Shown here: one piece after another, positions 55,933-63,313 of the stretch | How positions within the stretch are numbered: the first letter of the stretch is position 1 | Layout of the letters: each line of letters starts with the position of its first letter | Source of the DNA: JANMJD01 sp963828405 | Lineage (GTDB): Bacteria; Actinomycetota; Acidimicrobiia; Acidimicrobiales; Ilumatobacteraceae | Direction: 5' to 3' | Assembly: GCA_963828405.1 (NCBI GenBank) | Contig: CAWHEG010000031.1 | Span: forward strand, 1,364,001-1,428,000 | Length of the DNA: 64,000 nucleotides | Translations under genes and position numbers: made by a program | The notes under the pieces: model-generated | The model's input: only the letters and a program-made list of their open reading frames with translations | Told to the model about the DNA's origin: nothing | Database searches by the model: none

Positions 55933-56221
55933 ACGGGAACGACTGCAGTTGCTGTACGCGGACGTCGCCAATCGACTCGGCGATCTGCTGCTCGAGGGCC
56001 ACGACATCGAAGGAGCAGTTGCCGTCAGCCGGCGAGTGCTTCGCCGGGAGCCGGCGGACGAACGAGCGCACGCCCGATTGATCCGCTGCTTCGGTCTCAC
56101 CGGGCAACGCCACCTGGTCATCCGTCAATACCGCGCCTATGTCGAATCGTCCGAGAGGCTGTACGACGTCGGGCCGTGCCAGGCGGTCACCGACCTCTAC
56201 GAGTCGTTCATCAAGACGTGA
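55925..56221 (+). pseudogene. SARP-type regulator, C-terminal fragment (BTAD domain)
   Basis: About 98 codons of a bacterial transcriptional activator domain (ERERLQLLYADVANRLGDLLLEG...AVAVSRRVLRREPADERAHARLIRCFGLTG...AYVESSERLYDVGPCQAVTDLYESF). The DNA-binding half and AAA part are absent. The fragment begins where the IS3 remnant ends. It probably lost its head when the IS3 element inserted or recombined. Confidence 0.7.
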
Positions 56222-56279
56222 ACAAACCGAGGACATGGCAGAATCGGGGCATCCCGAACCCGAAAGGTGCTCCCCGACC

Positions 56280-57710
56280 ATGACCCGTGTGCTGCGCAAC
56301 TTCGTCAACGGTGCCTACGTCGACGCCGAGGACGGACCGACCTCCGACGTGATCAACCCGGCCACCGGCGAGGTGTACGCCACCGCTCCCGTCTCCGGCG
56401 ACGCCGACGTCGACGCCGCCTACGCCGCCGCCGAGGCGGCGTTCGAGGGCTGGCGCGACGCCACGCCCAGCCAGCGCAGCCTCGCCCTGTTGCGGATGGC
56501 CGACGCCGTCGAGTCGCGCGCCGAGGAGCTCATCGCCGCCGAGGTCGAGAACTGCGGCAAGCCGATCGGGATGACCCGCAGCGAGGAGATCCCGCCGATG
56601 GTCGACCAGATCCGCTTCTTCGCCGGAGCGGCGCGGATGCTCGAAGGGCGGGCATCGGCCGAGTACATGGCCGGGATGACGTCGTCGATCCGCCGTGAGC
56701 CGATCGGCGTGATCGGCCAGGTCGCCCCGTGGAACTACCCGATGATGATGGCCGTGTGGAAGTTCGCCCCGGCGCTCGCCGCCGGAAACACGGTCGTGCT
56801 CAAGCCCTCGGACACGACGCCCGCCACCACGCTCCTCCTCGCCGAGATCGCCGCCGAGTTCATGCCCCCCGGCGTGTTCAACGTGATCTGCGGAGATCGC
56901 GACACGGGCCGTCGGCTGGTCAGCCACCCGACCCCGGCGATGGTGGCGATCACCGGCTCGGTACGTGCCGGGCTCGAGGTCGCCCGCGCCGCGGCCGATG
57001 GACTCAAGCGCGTCCACCTCGAACTGGGCGGCAAGGCCCCGGTCGTCGTCTTCGACGACGCCGACATCGCCGCGGCCGCCGAGGCGATCGCCATCGCCGG
57101 GTACTTCAACGCCGGCCAGGACTGCACGGCGGCGACCCGCGTGCTCGCCGCCCCCGGCGTCTACGACGACTTCGTCGCCGCACTGGCCGAGCAGGCGGCG
57201 GGCACGGTCACCGCCGGCCCCGACAACGACGAGGCGCTGTTCGGCCCGTTGAACAACGCCGGTCAACACGAGCGGGTGGCCGGGATGGTCGGGCGCGCCC
57301 CCGACCACGCCACGGTGGCCGCCGGCGGCAACGTCGTCGCCGGCCCGGGCTACTTCTTCCAGCCGACGGTGATCGCCGGGCTCCGCCAGACCGACGAACT
57401 GGTGCAGGACGAGATCTTCGGCCCGGTGATCACCGTGCAACGGTTCTCCGACGAGGACGAGGCGGTCCGCTGGGCCAACGGGGTCAAGTTCGGCCTTGCC
57501 TCGAGCGTGTGGACCAAGGACCACGGCCGGGCGATGCGGATGGCCAAGCGGCTCGACTTCGGCTGCGTGTGGATCAACACCCACATCCCGTTGGTCGCCG
57601 AGATGCCCCACGGCGGGTTCAAGAACTCGGGCTACGGCAAGGATCTGTCGATGTACGCGATGGACGACTACACCCGCGTCAAGCACGTCATGTCGAACCT
57701 GAACGGCTGA
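56280..57710 (+). CDS. Gamma-aminobutyraldehyde dehydrogenase-like ALDH
   Basis: 476 aa from ATG 56280. Catalytic Cys in GYFNAGQDCTAATR, general-base Glu in LELGGKAPVVVF, cofactor loop ITGSVRAG. The sequence tracks E. coli PatD (RFFAGAAR...SMIRREPIGVIGQVAPWNYPMMMA, NTHIPLVAEMPHGGFKNSGYGKD). It should oxidise 4-aminobutanal to GABA with NAD. Other omega-amino aldehydes are possible substrates. The longer in-frame start at 56139 would include the SARP fragment. Confidence 0.88.
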   Translation: MTRVLRNFVNGAYVDAEDGPTSDVINPATGEVYATAPVSGDADVDAAYAAAEAAFEGWRDATPSQRSLALLRMADAVESRAEELIAAEVENCGKPIGMTRSEEIPPMVDQIRFFAGAARMLEGRASAEYMAGMTSSIRREPIGVIGQVAPWNYPMMMAVWKFAPALAAGNTVVLKPSDTTPATTLLLAEIAAEFMPPGVFNVICGDRDTGRRLVSHPTPAMVAITGSVRAGLEVARAAADGLKRVHLELGGKAPVVVFDDADIAAAAEAIAIAGYFNAGQDCTAATRVLAAPGVYDDFVAALAEQAAGTVTAGPDNDEALFGPLNNAGQHERVAGMVGRAPDHATVAAGGNVVAGPGYFFQPTVIAGLRQTDELVQDEIFGPVITVQRFSDEDEAVRWANGVKFGLASSVWTKDHGRAMRMAKRLDFGCVWINTHIPLVAEMPHGGFKNSGYGKDLSMYAMDDYTRVKHVMSNLNG

Positions 57711-57764
57711 GGAGGCTGCGGTGACGAGCATCCGTGCCCGGGGACAGCGCCCCGGGGACCCCTC

Positions 57765-58283
57765 ATGACGACGCACGAACGACCCTTCGGGCGGTGCCTC
57801 GAGGACTTCACCGTCGGCGACGTCTACCGCCACTGGCCGGGCAAGACGATCACCGAGTACGACGACCACCTGTTCTGCATGATCACGATGAACCATCACC
57901 CGTTGCACACCAACGACTGGTTCGCCGCCAACTCGGTGCAGGGCCGCAACGTCGTCGTCGGCAACCTCGTCTACTCGCTGGTGCTGGGGATGAGCGTCCC
58001 CGACGTCAGCGGGGCGGCGATCGCCAACCTCGAGGTGGAGACCCTGCAGCACAAGTTCCCCACCTTCCACGGCGACACGATCCACGCCGAGACCCGGGTG
58101 CTCGACGTCAAGGAGTCGTCGTCGCGCCCCGACCGCGGCGTGGTCACCGTCGAGACGAAGGGCTTCAACCAGGACGGCAAGGAGGTCTGCTACTTCCGCC
58201 GCCGGGTGATGGTCTGGAAGCGCGACTTCGCCCCGTCACGCCGGCGGCCCTACGACGGCGTCGACGTCTGGGGTGAGGGCTGA
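57765..58283 (+). CDS. MaoC-like hot-dog dehydratase
   Basis: 172 aa. Hot-dog fold with ITEYDDHLFCMITMNHHPLHTNDWFA, where the N-H-x-P-x-H motif of MaoC-type hydratases carries the catalytic Asn/His, and the C-terminal ETRVLDVKESSSRPDRGVV strand. It may hydrate enoyl-CoA (mesaconyl-CoA hydratase-like). The stop TGA (58281-58283) overlaps a possible CTG start of mutY. Confidence 0.85.
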   Translation: MTTHERPFGRCLEDFTVGDVYRHWPGKTITEYDDHLFCMITMNHHPLHTNDWFAANSVQGRNVVVGNLVYSLVLGMSVPDVSGAAIANLEVETLQHKFPTFHGDTIHAETRVLDVKESSSRPDRGVVTVETKGFNQDGKEVCYFRRRVMVWKRDFAPSRRRPYDGVDVWGEG

Positions 58284-59143
58284 GCATCCCGCCGGAACTC
58301 GCCGAGGAGGTGCTCGCCTGGGGCGTGCCCCGCCTGCGCGACCTGCCGTGGCGGCATACGCGGGACCCGTGGCACGTGCTCGTGGCGGAGGTGATGCTGC
58401 AACAGACGCAGGCCGACCGGGTGATCCCGAAGTGGCTGGCGTTCACCGCCCGCTTCCCGACGCCGTCGGCCTGCGCCTCGGCCGCGCTGGGCGACATCCT
58501 GCGCCTGTGGCACGGCCTCGGGTATCCGCGTCGGGCCCGCAACCTGCAGGCCGCCGCTGTGCTCTGCGTGGAGCGTCACGACGGGCGCGTCCCGCGCGAC
58601 CTGGGTGCCCTGCTCGCCCTGCCCGGTGTGGGGCCCTACACGGCGCGGGCCGTGCGGGTGTTCGCCTACGAGATCGACGACGCCGTGGTGGACACGAACA
58701 TCGCCCGGGTCCACGCCCGCCTGGCCGGCCAGCGCCTGACCGGGCGTGCCGTGCAGGCGGCCGCCGACGCCGCCGTGGTCGCCGGCGACGGGTGGGCCTG
58801 GAACCAGGTGCTGATGGACCTCGGTGCGGGGCTGTGCCGGCCCCGTCATCCCGGCTGCGCCGACTGCCCGCTGCGGGCGGCATGCACGTGGGCGGCGGCC
58901 GGCCGGCCGGAACCCGATCCCGCAGCGGGCTCCGCCGGGGTGAGCGCCCGCCAGGCCGCGTTCGAGGGATCGGACCGCCAGGCCCGCGGCCGGTTGCTGG
59001 CCGCGGTGGGCGCCGGTGAGGTGGCCGCGGCGGCGGTGGCCGACCTGCTGAGCTGCCCCCCCGAGCGGGCCCGACGCCTGGCCGGGAGCCTCGTCGCCGA
59101 CGGGCTGCTGGTCGCCGACGGCGACGGCTACCGCCTGCCCTGA
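58280..59143 (+). CDS. mutY: A/G-specific adenine glycosylase MutY-like
   Basis: 287 aa if the CTG at 58280 (four-base CTGA overlap) is the start; 277 aa from GTG 58310. The CTG start supplies the first helix (ELAEEVLAW) that leads into RDLPWRHTRDPWHVLVAEVMLQQT. HhH LPGVGPYTARAV, catalytic Asp in VVDTNIARVH, and the [4Fe-4S] cysteines CRPRHPGCADCPLRAAC are present. The last 70 residues form a small winged-helix-like tail, and the NUDIX/8-oxoG-reading domain of longer MutY proteins is missing. It removes A opposite 8-oxoG. Confidence 0.85.
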   Translation: MSIPPELAEEVLAWGVPRLRDLPWRHTRDPWHVLVAEVMLQQTQADRVIPKWLAFTARFPTPSACASAALGDILRLWHGLGYPRRARNLQAAAVLCVERHDGRVPRDLGALLALPGVGPYTARAVRVFAYEIDDAVVDTNIARVHARLAGQRLTGRAVQAAADAAVVAGDGWAWNQVLMDLGAGLCRPRHPGCADCPLRAACTWAAAGRPEPDPAAGSAGVSARQAAFEGSDRQARGRLLAAVGAGEVAAAAVADLLSCPPERARRLAGSLVADGLLVADGDGYRLP

Positions 59144-59192
59144 ACCAGCACGACTGCCCGGGGCGGTCGCGGACGTCGACACGGGCAGGACC

Positions 59193-61130
59193 CTACGCGG
59201 GGACCTGGACGTCGGGCACCAGCCACCCGGTCACGTCGAGCAGGATGTGCGTGGCCACGGAGCTGTAGATGCACAACCTGGGGAGGTCGGGCTGCTGGGC
59301 GTCGCCGAGGCCGGTGATGATCATGTTGGCCACCGTCTCGCCCCGGCGGACGTTGAGGCTGGAGACCTCGGGGACCGTCGCCCCGCAGGGGTAGGCGGTG
59401 AGGTAGCCACCGGCGGCCGGGTCGACCGCGGTCAGATGGCCGATCAGCCCGATCGGGCCGGGCCCTGCGGCGGGCCCGTTCGTCGGCAGGCCGACCTCGA
59501 ACACCTGGCCCGCGGTGAGTGCCACCGTCCGGCGGGTGTCGACCGCCCGCAACGGCCCGACCGTCGAGATCCGTGCTGCGCCCGGCGCCGAGACGGCGGT
59601 GAGGTCGACGAGCACGTCGGTGGCCACCGAGCTGTACACGCACACGTCACCCGGGCCCCCGATCGTGTTGGAGACGACGGCACCGGCGGCGACATCGCGC
59701 CCGGCGACGACGTTGAGGTTCGAGACCTCCGGGCGCGGCTTGTCGCACGGCCCCGGGAACACGGTGAGGTGGCCGGCTGCGGCCGGCTGCACGGCGGTGA
59801 CGTTGAGGGCGAGCAGGCCGGAGCCCACCACCGGGGCGAACCCGCCGGCGGGCACCGTCAGCGTCTCGCCGGCGACGAGCCGATGGGCCGCCGGCAGCAG
59901 ATGCGGCGTGCCCGGCCGCGTGTCGAGCAGCCGAACGGGCGGGGTCATCGGCACCAGGCCGGCCCCCGCCGGGTCGAGCCAGCCCGACACGTCGACGAGC
60001 AGATCGGTGGCACCGTCGGTGTAGATGCAGATCGCGCCGCCGGTGCCGAGGGCGACGACGGCGCCGTCGGCGACCGTGGCGCCCGCCCGGGCGTTGACGA
60101 TCGAGGTGCCCGGTGGGCCGCCTCCGCACGGGAAGGCGCTGAGGTAGGTGGCCGCACAGGTGTCGACCGCGGTGACCGTCGCCGCCACGGCGACCGCCCC
60201 GGGGGGGACGCCGTTGAGACCGGCTATCGGTACGGTGATCACGGAACGATGGTCGATCGGGGCCGGGAGAGTGCGGGTGTCGAGGAACCGGACCGGCCCG
60301 GCCAGCGTGGTGAAACCGATCGGCGCCCCTGGCTCGGCGGCCACGCCGACCGCTGGGGCGGCCGCCTCGTGAGCGAGCGAGCAGCGGGCCGGGGCCGGCG
60401 TCGGGTTCGGTGGCGGCAACGGGTCGTCGATGCCGTCGAGCGCGTCGCCGACTGCATCGGCCATTCCCAGCGCACCGTTCGACGTGAGGTGGATGCCATC
60501 ACTCGTCACCCAGTCGGGATGCCGGCCGACTGCCGCGTTCCAGTCGATGATGCTCAACTCCGGGTACCGCGAGAGCCGGGCGCGCAGCGTCGAGTTGTGC
60601 CGCACGTAGTCCGCGGCGTAGATCCCGGCCTCGTGGTAGTTGATCCAGACGACCTTCGGGATGCCGCGGGTCCTGGCCTCGGTGAGGAACGTGTCGATCG
60701 CCGTGCTGATCGAACTGTCGTTGTAGCCCGCCCCGATCACGAGCACTCCGAAGGTCCCGCCGATCCCCCGGAGCGCCTCGAGGGCGGTCGACGGCGTCAC
60801 CCCGCGGTATGCGCAGCTCTTCGAGATCAGCCGCCGGCAGACCTTGGCGTCGATCTCGAACGAGTAGCGCGACGACAGGTTGGCACGGGCAGCGGCGCTG
60901 AGCTCGACGGCGCCGAGCACGGAGTCCCCGATGATCACGGCGTCGGCGGTCAGCGACTCGGCCTTGGCCGGGGCGGACGGCGCGGCCGGCATCGACGCGG
61001 CACCCGGTGTGGTGTTGCCGAGCAACACCACACCGAACGCACCCGCCGCCAGCAGTTTCCTGCACGCTTGCATCAGACCCCGGCGTGGTCCTGCCGTTGT
61101 CGTCCGCCCCGTGACCAAGAGCGTACCCAT
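59193..61130 (-). CDS. Secreted SGNH hydrolase with three actinobacterial surface repeats
   Basis: 645 aa from ATG 61130. Signal peptide, then an SGNH domain (IIGDSVLGA, IGAGYNDSS, SDGIHLTSNGA). Three repeats of about 110-130 residues follow, each starting FLDTR/LLDTR/AVDTR and running through NVTA/TVTA, a PCG or PGPC turn, SLN/SNLN, and IYS/IYT...DVSGW. Such repeats are common in secreted proteins of Acidimicrobiia. The hydrolase may modify surface glycans. It begins 31 bp after the selenoprotein stop on the same strand, so it may share a transcript. Confidence 0.85.
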   Translation of the reverse strand: MGTLLVTGRTTTAGPRRGLMQACRKLLAAGAFGVVLLGNTTPGAASMPAAPSAPAKAESLTADAVIIGDSVLGAVELSAAARANLSSRYSFEIDAKVCRRLISKSCAYRGVTPSTALEALRGIGGTFGVLVIGAGYNDSSISTAIDTFLTEARTRGIPKVVWINYHEAGIYAADYVRHNSTLRARLSRYPELSIIDWNAAVGRHPDWVTSDGIHLTSNGALGMADAVGDALDGIDDPLPPPNPTPAPARCSLAHEAAAPAVGVAAEPGAPIGFTTLAGPVRFLDTRTLPAPIDHRSVITVPIAGLNGVPPGAVAVAATVTAVDTCAATYLSAFPCGGGPPGTSIVNARAGATVADGAVVALGTGGAICIYTDGATDLLVDVSGWLDPAGAGLVPMTPPVRLLDTRPGTPHLLPAAHRLVAGETLTVPAGGFAPVVGSGLLALNVTAVQPAAAGHLTVFPGPCDKPRPEVSNLNVVAGRDVAAGAVVSNTIGGPGDVCVYSSVATDVLVDLTAVSAPGAARISTVGPLRAVDTRRTVALTAGQVFEVGLPTNGPAAGPGPIGLIGHLTAVDPAAGGYLTAYPCGATVPEVSSLNVRRGETVANMIITGLGDAQQPDLPRLCIYSSVATHILLDVTGWLVPDVQVPA

Positions 61131-61161
61131 GCCACTCATTGTGGCCGATGGGTCGCTCGGA

Positions 61162-61677
61162 TCAACCGCGGACCACCTTGCCGAGGATCTCGTCGAACGC
61201 CGCGTCGGCATACGCCCGCATCTCGCCATCGGTGCGGTCCTGGATCGGATGCGGGACGAAGACCCGCGCCGCAGGGAAGCCGAGGGCGCGAGCCTGGGTC
61301 TCGGCCGCATCGACGAACACGGCCGAGGCGACGAACACGCCGACCACGCCGCGGGCCTCGAGATCGCTGATGTCGTGCACACTGCACGACGTGCAACTGC
61401 CTCAATCGGCGAGGGCCTCGATCACCACCTCGCACTGGGTGGAGATCTCGAGCCGCAGGTCGACGGGGGCCGGCTTGGCGAACGTCGGCTTGCGGTAGCG
61501 GCGCACGAGCGCCCCCGCCTCGACCAGTCGCTGCTCGAGCCGGTCGAGGAAGACGTCGCCCCGCGGCTTGGAGATGTCGAGCAGCCCGACGCGCCGACCG
61601 AGCAGCGACACCGGCCGCTCGAGCAGGGTGCGGGACGCCGGAACGCGTTCCGAAGTGGGGTCGAGCACGATCGTCAC
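61162..61677 (-). CDS. UGSC-family selenoprotein (Sec at UGA, residue 92)
   Basis: 171 codons from GTG 61677, with AGGAGG seven bases upstream, to TGA 61164-61162. An in-frame TGA (61404-61402) falls in the motif U-GSC-TSC. Both sides are conserved in style: VGLLDISKPRGDVFLDRLEQ before, and CSVHDISDLEARGVVGVFVAS...VFVPHPIQ after. A perfect hairpin starts 11 nt after the UGA, with its loop 19 nt away. The second half resembles GrdB-like glycine-reductase selenoproteins. It would be a redox or reductase active site. A 91-residue truncation would result if selenocysteine is not inserted. selA-D are not in the window. Confidence 0.85.
61372..61390 (-). promoter_or_regulatory. Bacterial SECIS element (selenocysteine insertion hairpin)
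   Basis: Perfect 8-bp stem GTCGTGCA/TGCACGAC with loop GTG. Between the UGA and the loop there are 19 nt, and G-U are the first two loop bases, as in bacterial SECIS elements recognised by SelB. It lies inside the coding sequence. Confidence 0.8.
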
Positions 61678-61701
61678 GGCGGGCCTCCTGTGGGTGTCAC
61701 C

Positions 61702-61750
61702 GGGTGGATGTCTGGGTGGATGTCATCTGGGTGGATGTCTGGGTGGAGTC
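61702..61750. repeat. Minisatellite between the thioredoxin-fused gene and the selenoprotein gene
   Basis: Four copies of an 11-base unit (GGGTGGATGTC, last copy one base short) at 61702-61712, 61714-61724, 61729-61739 and 61741-61750, in the 98-bp gap between the genes. No hairpin or start codon lies in them. Confidence 0.8.
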
Positions 61751-61775
61751 ACGGGGGCGGTGTCACGGAGTCGTG

Positions 61776-63224
61776 TCACGGGGTGACCGGGCGGGTGACG
61801 GGTTGGCTGCCGGTGGCACCAGTCACCCATCCGGCGATGATCGCGGAGAACAGCCCGGCCGCCCCGCCGGCGTGCACGATGATGATGCCACCGGGCCGGA
61901 ACTTGGGCAGCACGCTGTCGGCGAACGCCGACGGCATCCCCTCGGCGATGCCGTCGGCCCCGGCGACGAGCTGGTCCCCGGCGATCTGCAGTCGGGCCTG
62001 CAGCTCGTCGTGCAACCGGTCGCGGTCCCACCCGGCCGCGGCGAAGACGCGGGCGTGCTCGGGTCCGACGACGAGCAGCGCATCGAAGGCGACGACCAGC
62101 TTCGGGTGGTGCAGGCCGCGCAGCCGGGCGGCGAACGAGCCGGCCAGCGATTCGGGGGTACGGGACTTCTGGTCGACGACGGTGTGCGGGCCCTCGCCGG
62201 CGAACAGGGTGACGGCGTCGGCACCGGGTTCGATCCCCCGCGAGACACCGAACGGCTCCCACGGCGAGCCGTCCTCGTCCTCCGGGAAGCAGAAGCCGAG
62301 CTTGCCCGGGTTGCCGTGGGCGGCGCGGTCGACGCCGCCTGGGCGGCCGCCGCCGACGTTGCGGATGACCAGTTGCAGGGCCCGCCCGATCGTCATGTTG
62401 GCCCGATTGCCCTGCCCGAGAACGTTGACGCCGGCGTTCATCCCGATCGCCCGGGTGCCCGGGCCGCTGCAGACGATCACCGGGCCCACGGCCATGGTCG
62501 TCGCCAGCACCCCGTGGATGTTGAACTCGTCGGTGCACGCCGCTTCGACGGCGGCGATCACCCACGGCAGGTACTCGGGACGGCAGCCGGCCATCACCGC
62601 ATTGACGGCGATCTTCTCGACGGTCACCTCGACGAGATCGGGGGGCGTCACGGCGACGATCTCGCCGGCGGCCCGGGTGGTCCCCTGCAGCATCCGCAGC
62701 ACCCGCTCCGGGGTCGGCGGGACCACGGGCAGGCCATCGGTCCAACCCCGGTCGAACATCGCCTCGATGTCGTCCTCCAACGTGGCGAGCTCGACGTGGC
62801 GGGAGGTGAGCGTCGATCCCGAGTGGCGGGCGCGCAGGCCGTCGACGAGGTCGGGGTCGAGCGACATCGATCCGCAACCGGTGCGGAAGGCGGGCAGGGC
62901 GCTGCCGATGTCGTCGCGGCCGGTCACCCGGCGCCAGTGGTCGCGGACCCAGCCGACGGCCCGATCGGTCTCGGCGCCGTCCACGACCCGGATCACCGTC
63001 GGAACCGCCTCGATCGCGTGGTGCCAGCTGAGCGCCAGGTCGTCGTCGATCGTGTGTGGGAGTTCCCCGAGGAAGTCGGCGTCGTCCTGCACGAAGATGC
63101 TCAACGGCAGATCGCCGTCGGCGAGCGCGGCGAGCACCGGCACGACCATCCTGCAGGTCTCGCAGTCCTGTTTGACCACCACGACCAGGCCGTCGGGCAG
63201 GCTCGGCACGGTTGCGGGGCTCAC
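61776..63224 (-). CDS. Thioredoxin-fused partner protein of the UGSC selenoprotein
   Basis: 482 aa from GTG 63224 (TACGTT seven bases upstream). The first 115 residues are thioredoxin/glutaredoxin-like, with CETC at residues 21-24. The remaining 350 residues are a conserved domain with RGWTDGLPVVPPTPERV, KIAVNAVMAGCRPEY, GQGNRANMTIGRAL and HPKLVV; I know no activity for it. Such proteins are found beside UGSC genes in other bacteria (from memory). A thiol relay to the Sec site is a reasonable hypothesis. A Gly-rich C-terminus precedes the minisatellite. Confidence 0.75.
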   Translation of the reverse strand: MSPATVPSLPDGLVVVVKQDCETCRMVVPVLAALADGDLPLSIFVQDDADFLGELPHTIDDDLALSWHHAIEAVPTVIRVVDGAETDRAVGWVRDHWRRVTGRDDIGSALPAFRTGCGSMSLDPDLVDGLRARHSGSTLTSRHVELATLEDDIEAMFDRGWTDGLPVVPPTPERVLRMLQGTTRAAGEIVAVTPPDLVEVTVEKIAVNAVMAGCRPEYLPWVIAAVEAACTDEFNIHGVLATTMAVGPVIVCSGPGTRAIGMNAGVNVLGQGNRANMTIGRALQLVIRNVGGGRPGGVDRAAHGNPGKLGFCFPEDEDGSPWEPFGVSRGIEPGADAVTLFAGEGPHTVVDQKSRTPESLAGSFAARLRGLHHPKLVVAFDALLVVGPEHARVFAAAGWDRDRLHDELQARLQIAGDQLVAGADGIAEGMPSAFADSVLPKFRPGGIIIVHAGGAAGLFSAIIAGWVTGATGSQPVTRPVTP

Positions 63225-63231
63225 GGCGGCG

Positions 63232-63237
63232 AACGTA
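63232..63237 (-). promoter_or_regulatory. -10 box of the selenoprotein operon
   Basis: TACGTT (63237-63232), seven bases from the GTG of the thioredoxin-fused gene. It is the only promoter seen upstream of the operon. Confidence 0.45.
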
Positions 63238-63313
63238 CACGGCGACGTGCGACCAACATCACACGAGGCGGCGTGGACTTTGCGTGGAGCGGTGTTTACC
63301 GTAGGCGCCTTAC

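Noticed and set aside
61402..61404. Plain stop codon splitting two separate small genes (61402-61677 and 61162-61380)
   Set aside because: Same frame, conserved motif across the codon, SECIS-like hairpin after it, and no ribosome site for a second gene.
61702..61750. Short direct repeats as a possible CRISPR
   Set aside because: Units of 11 bases are almost contiguous with no spacers; they form a minisatellite.
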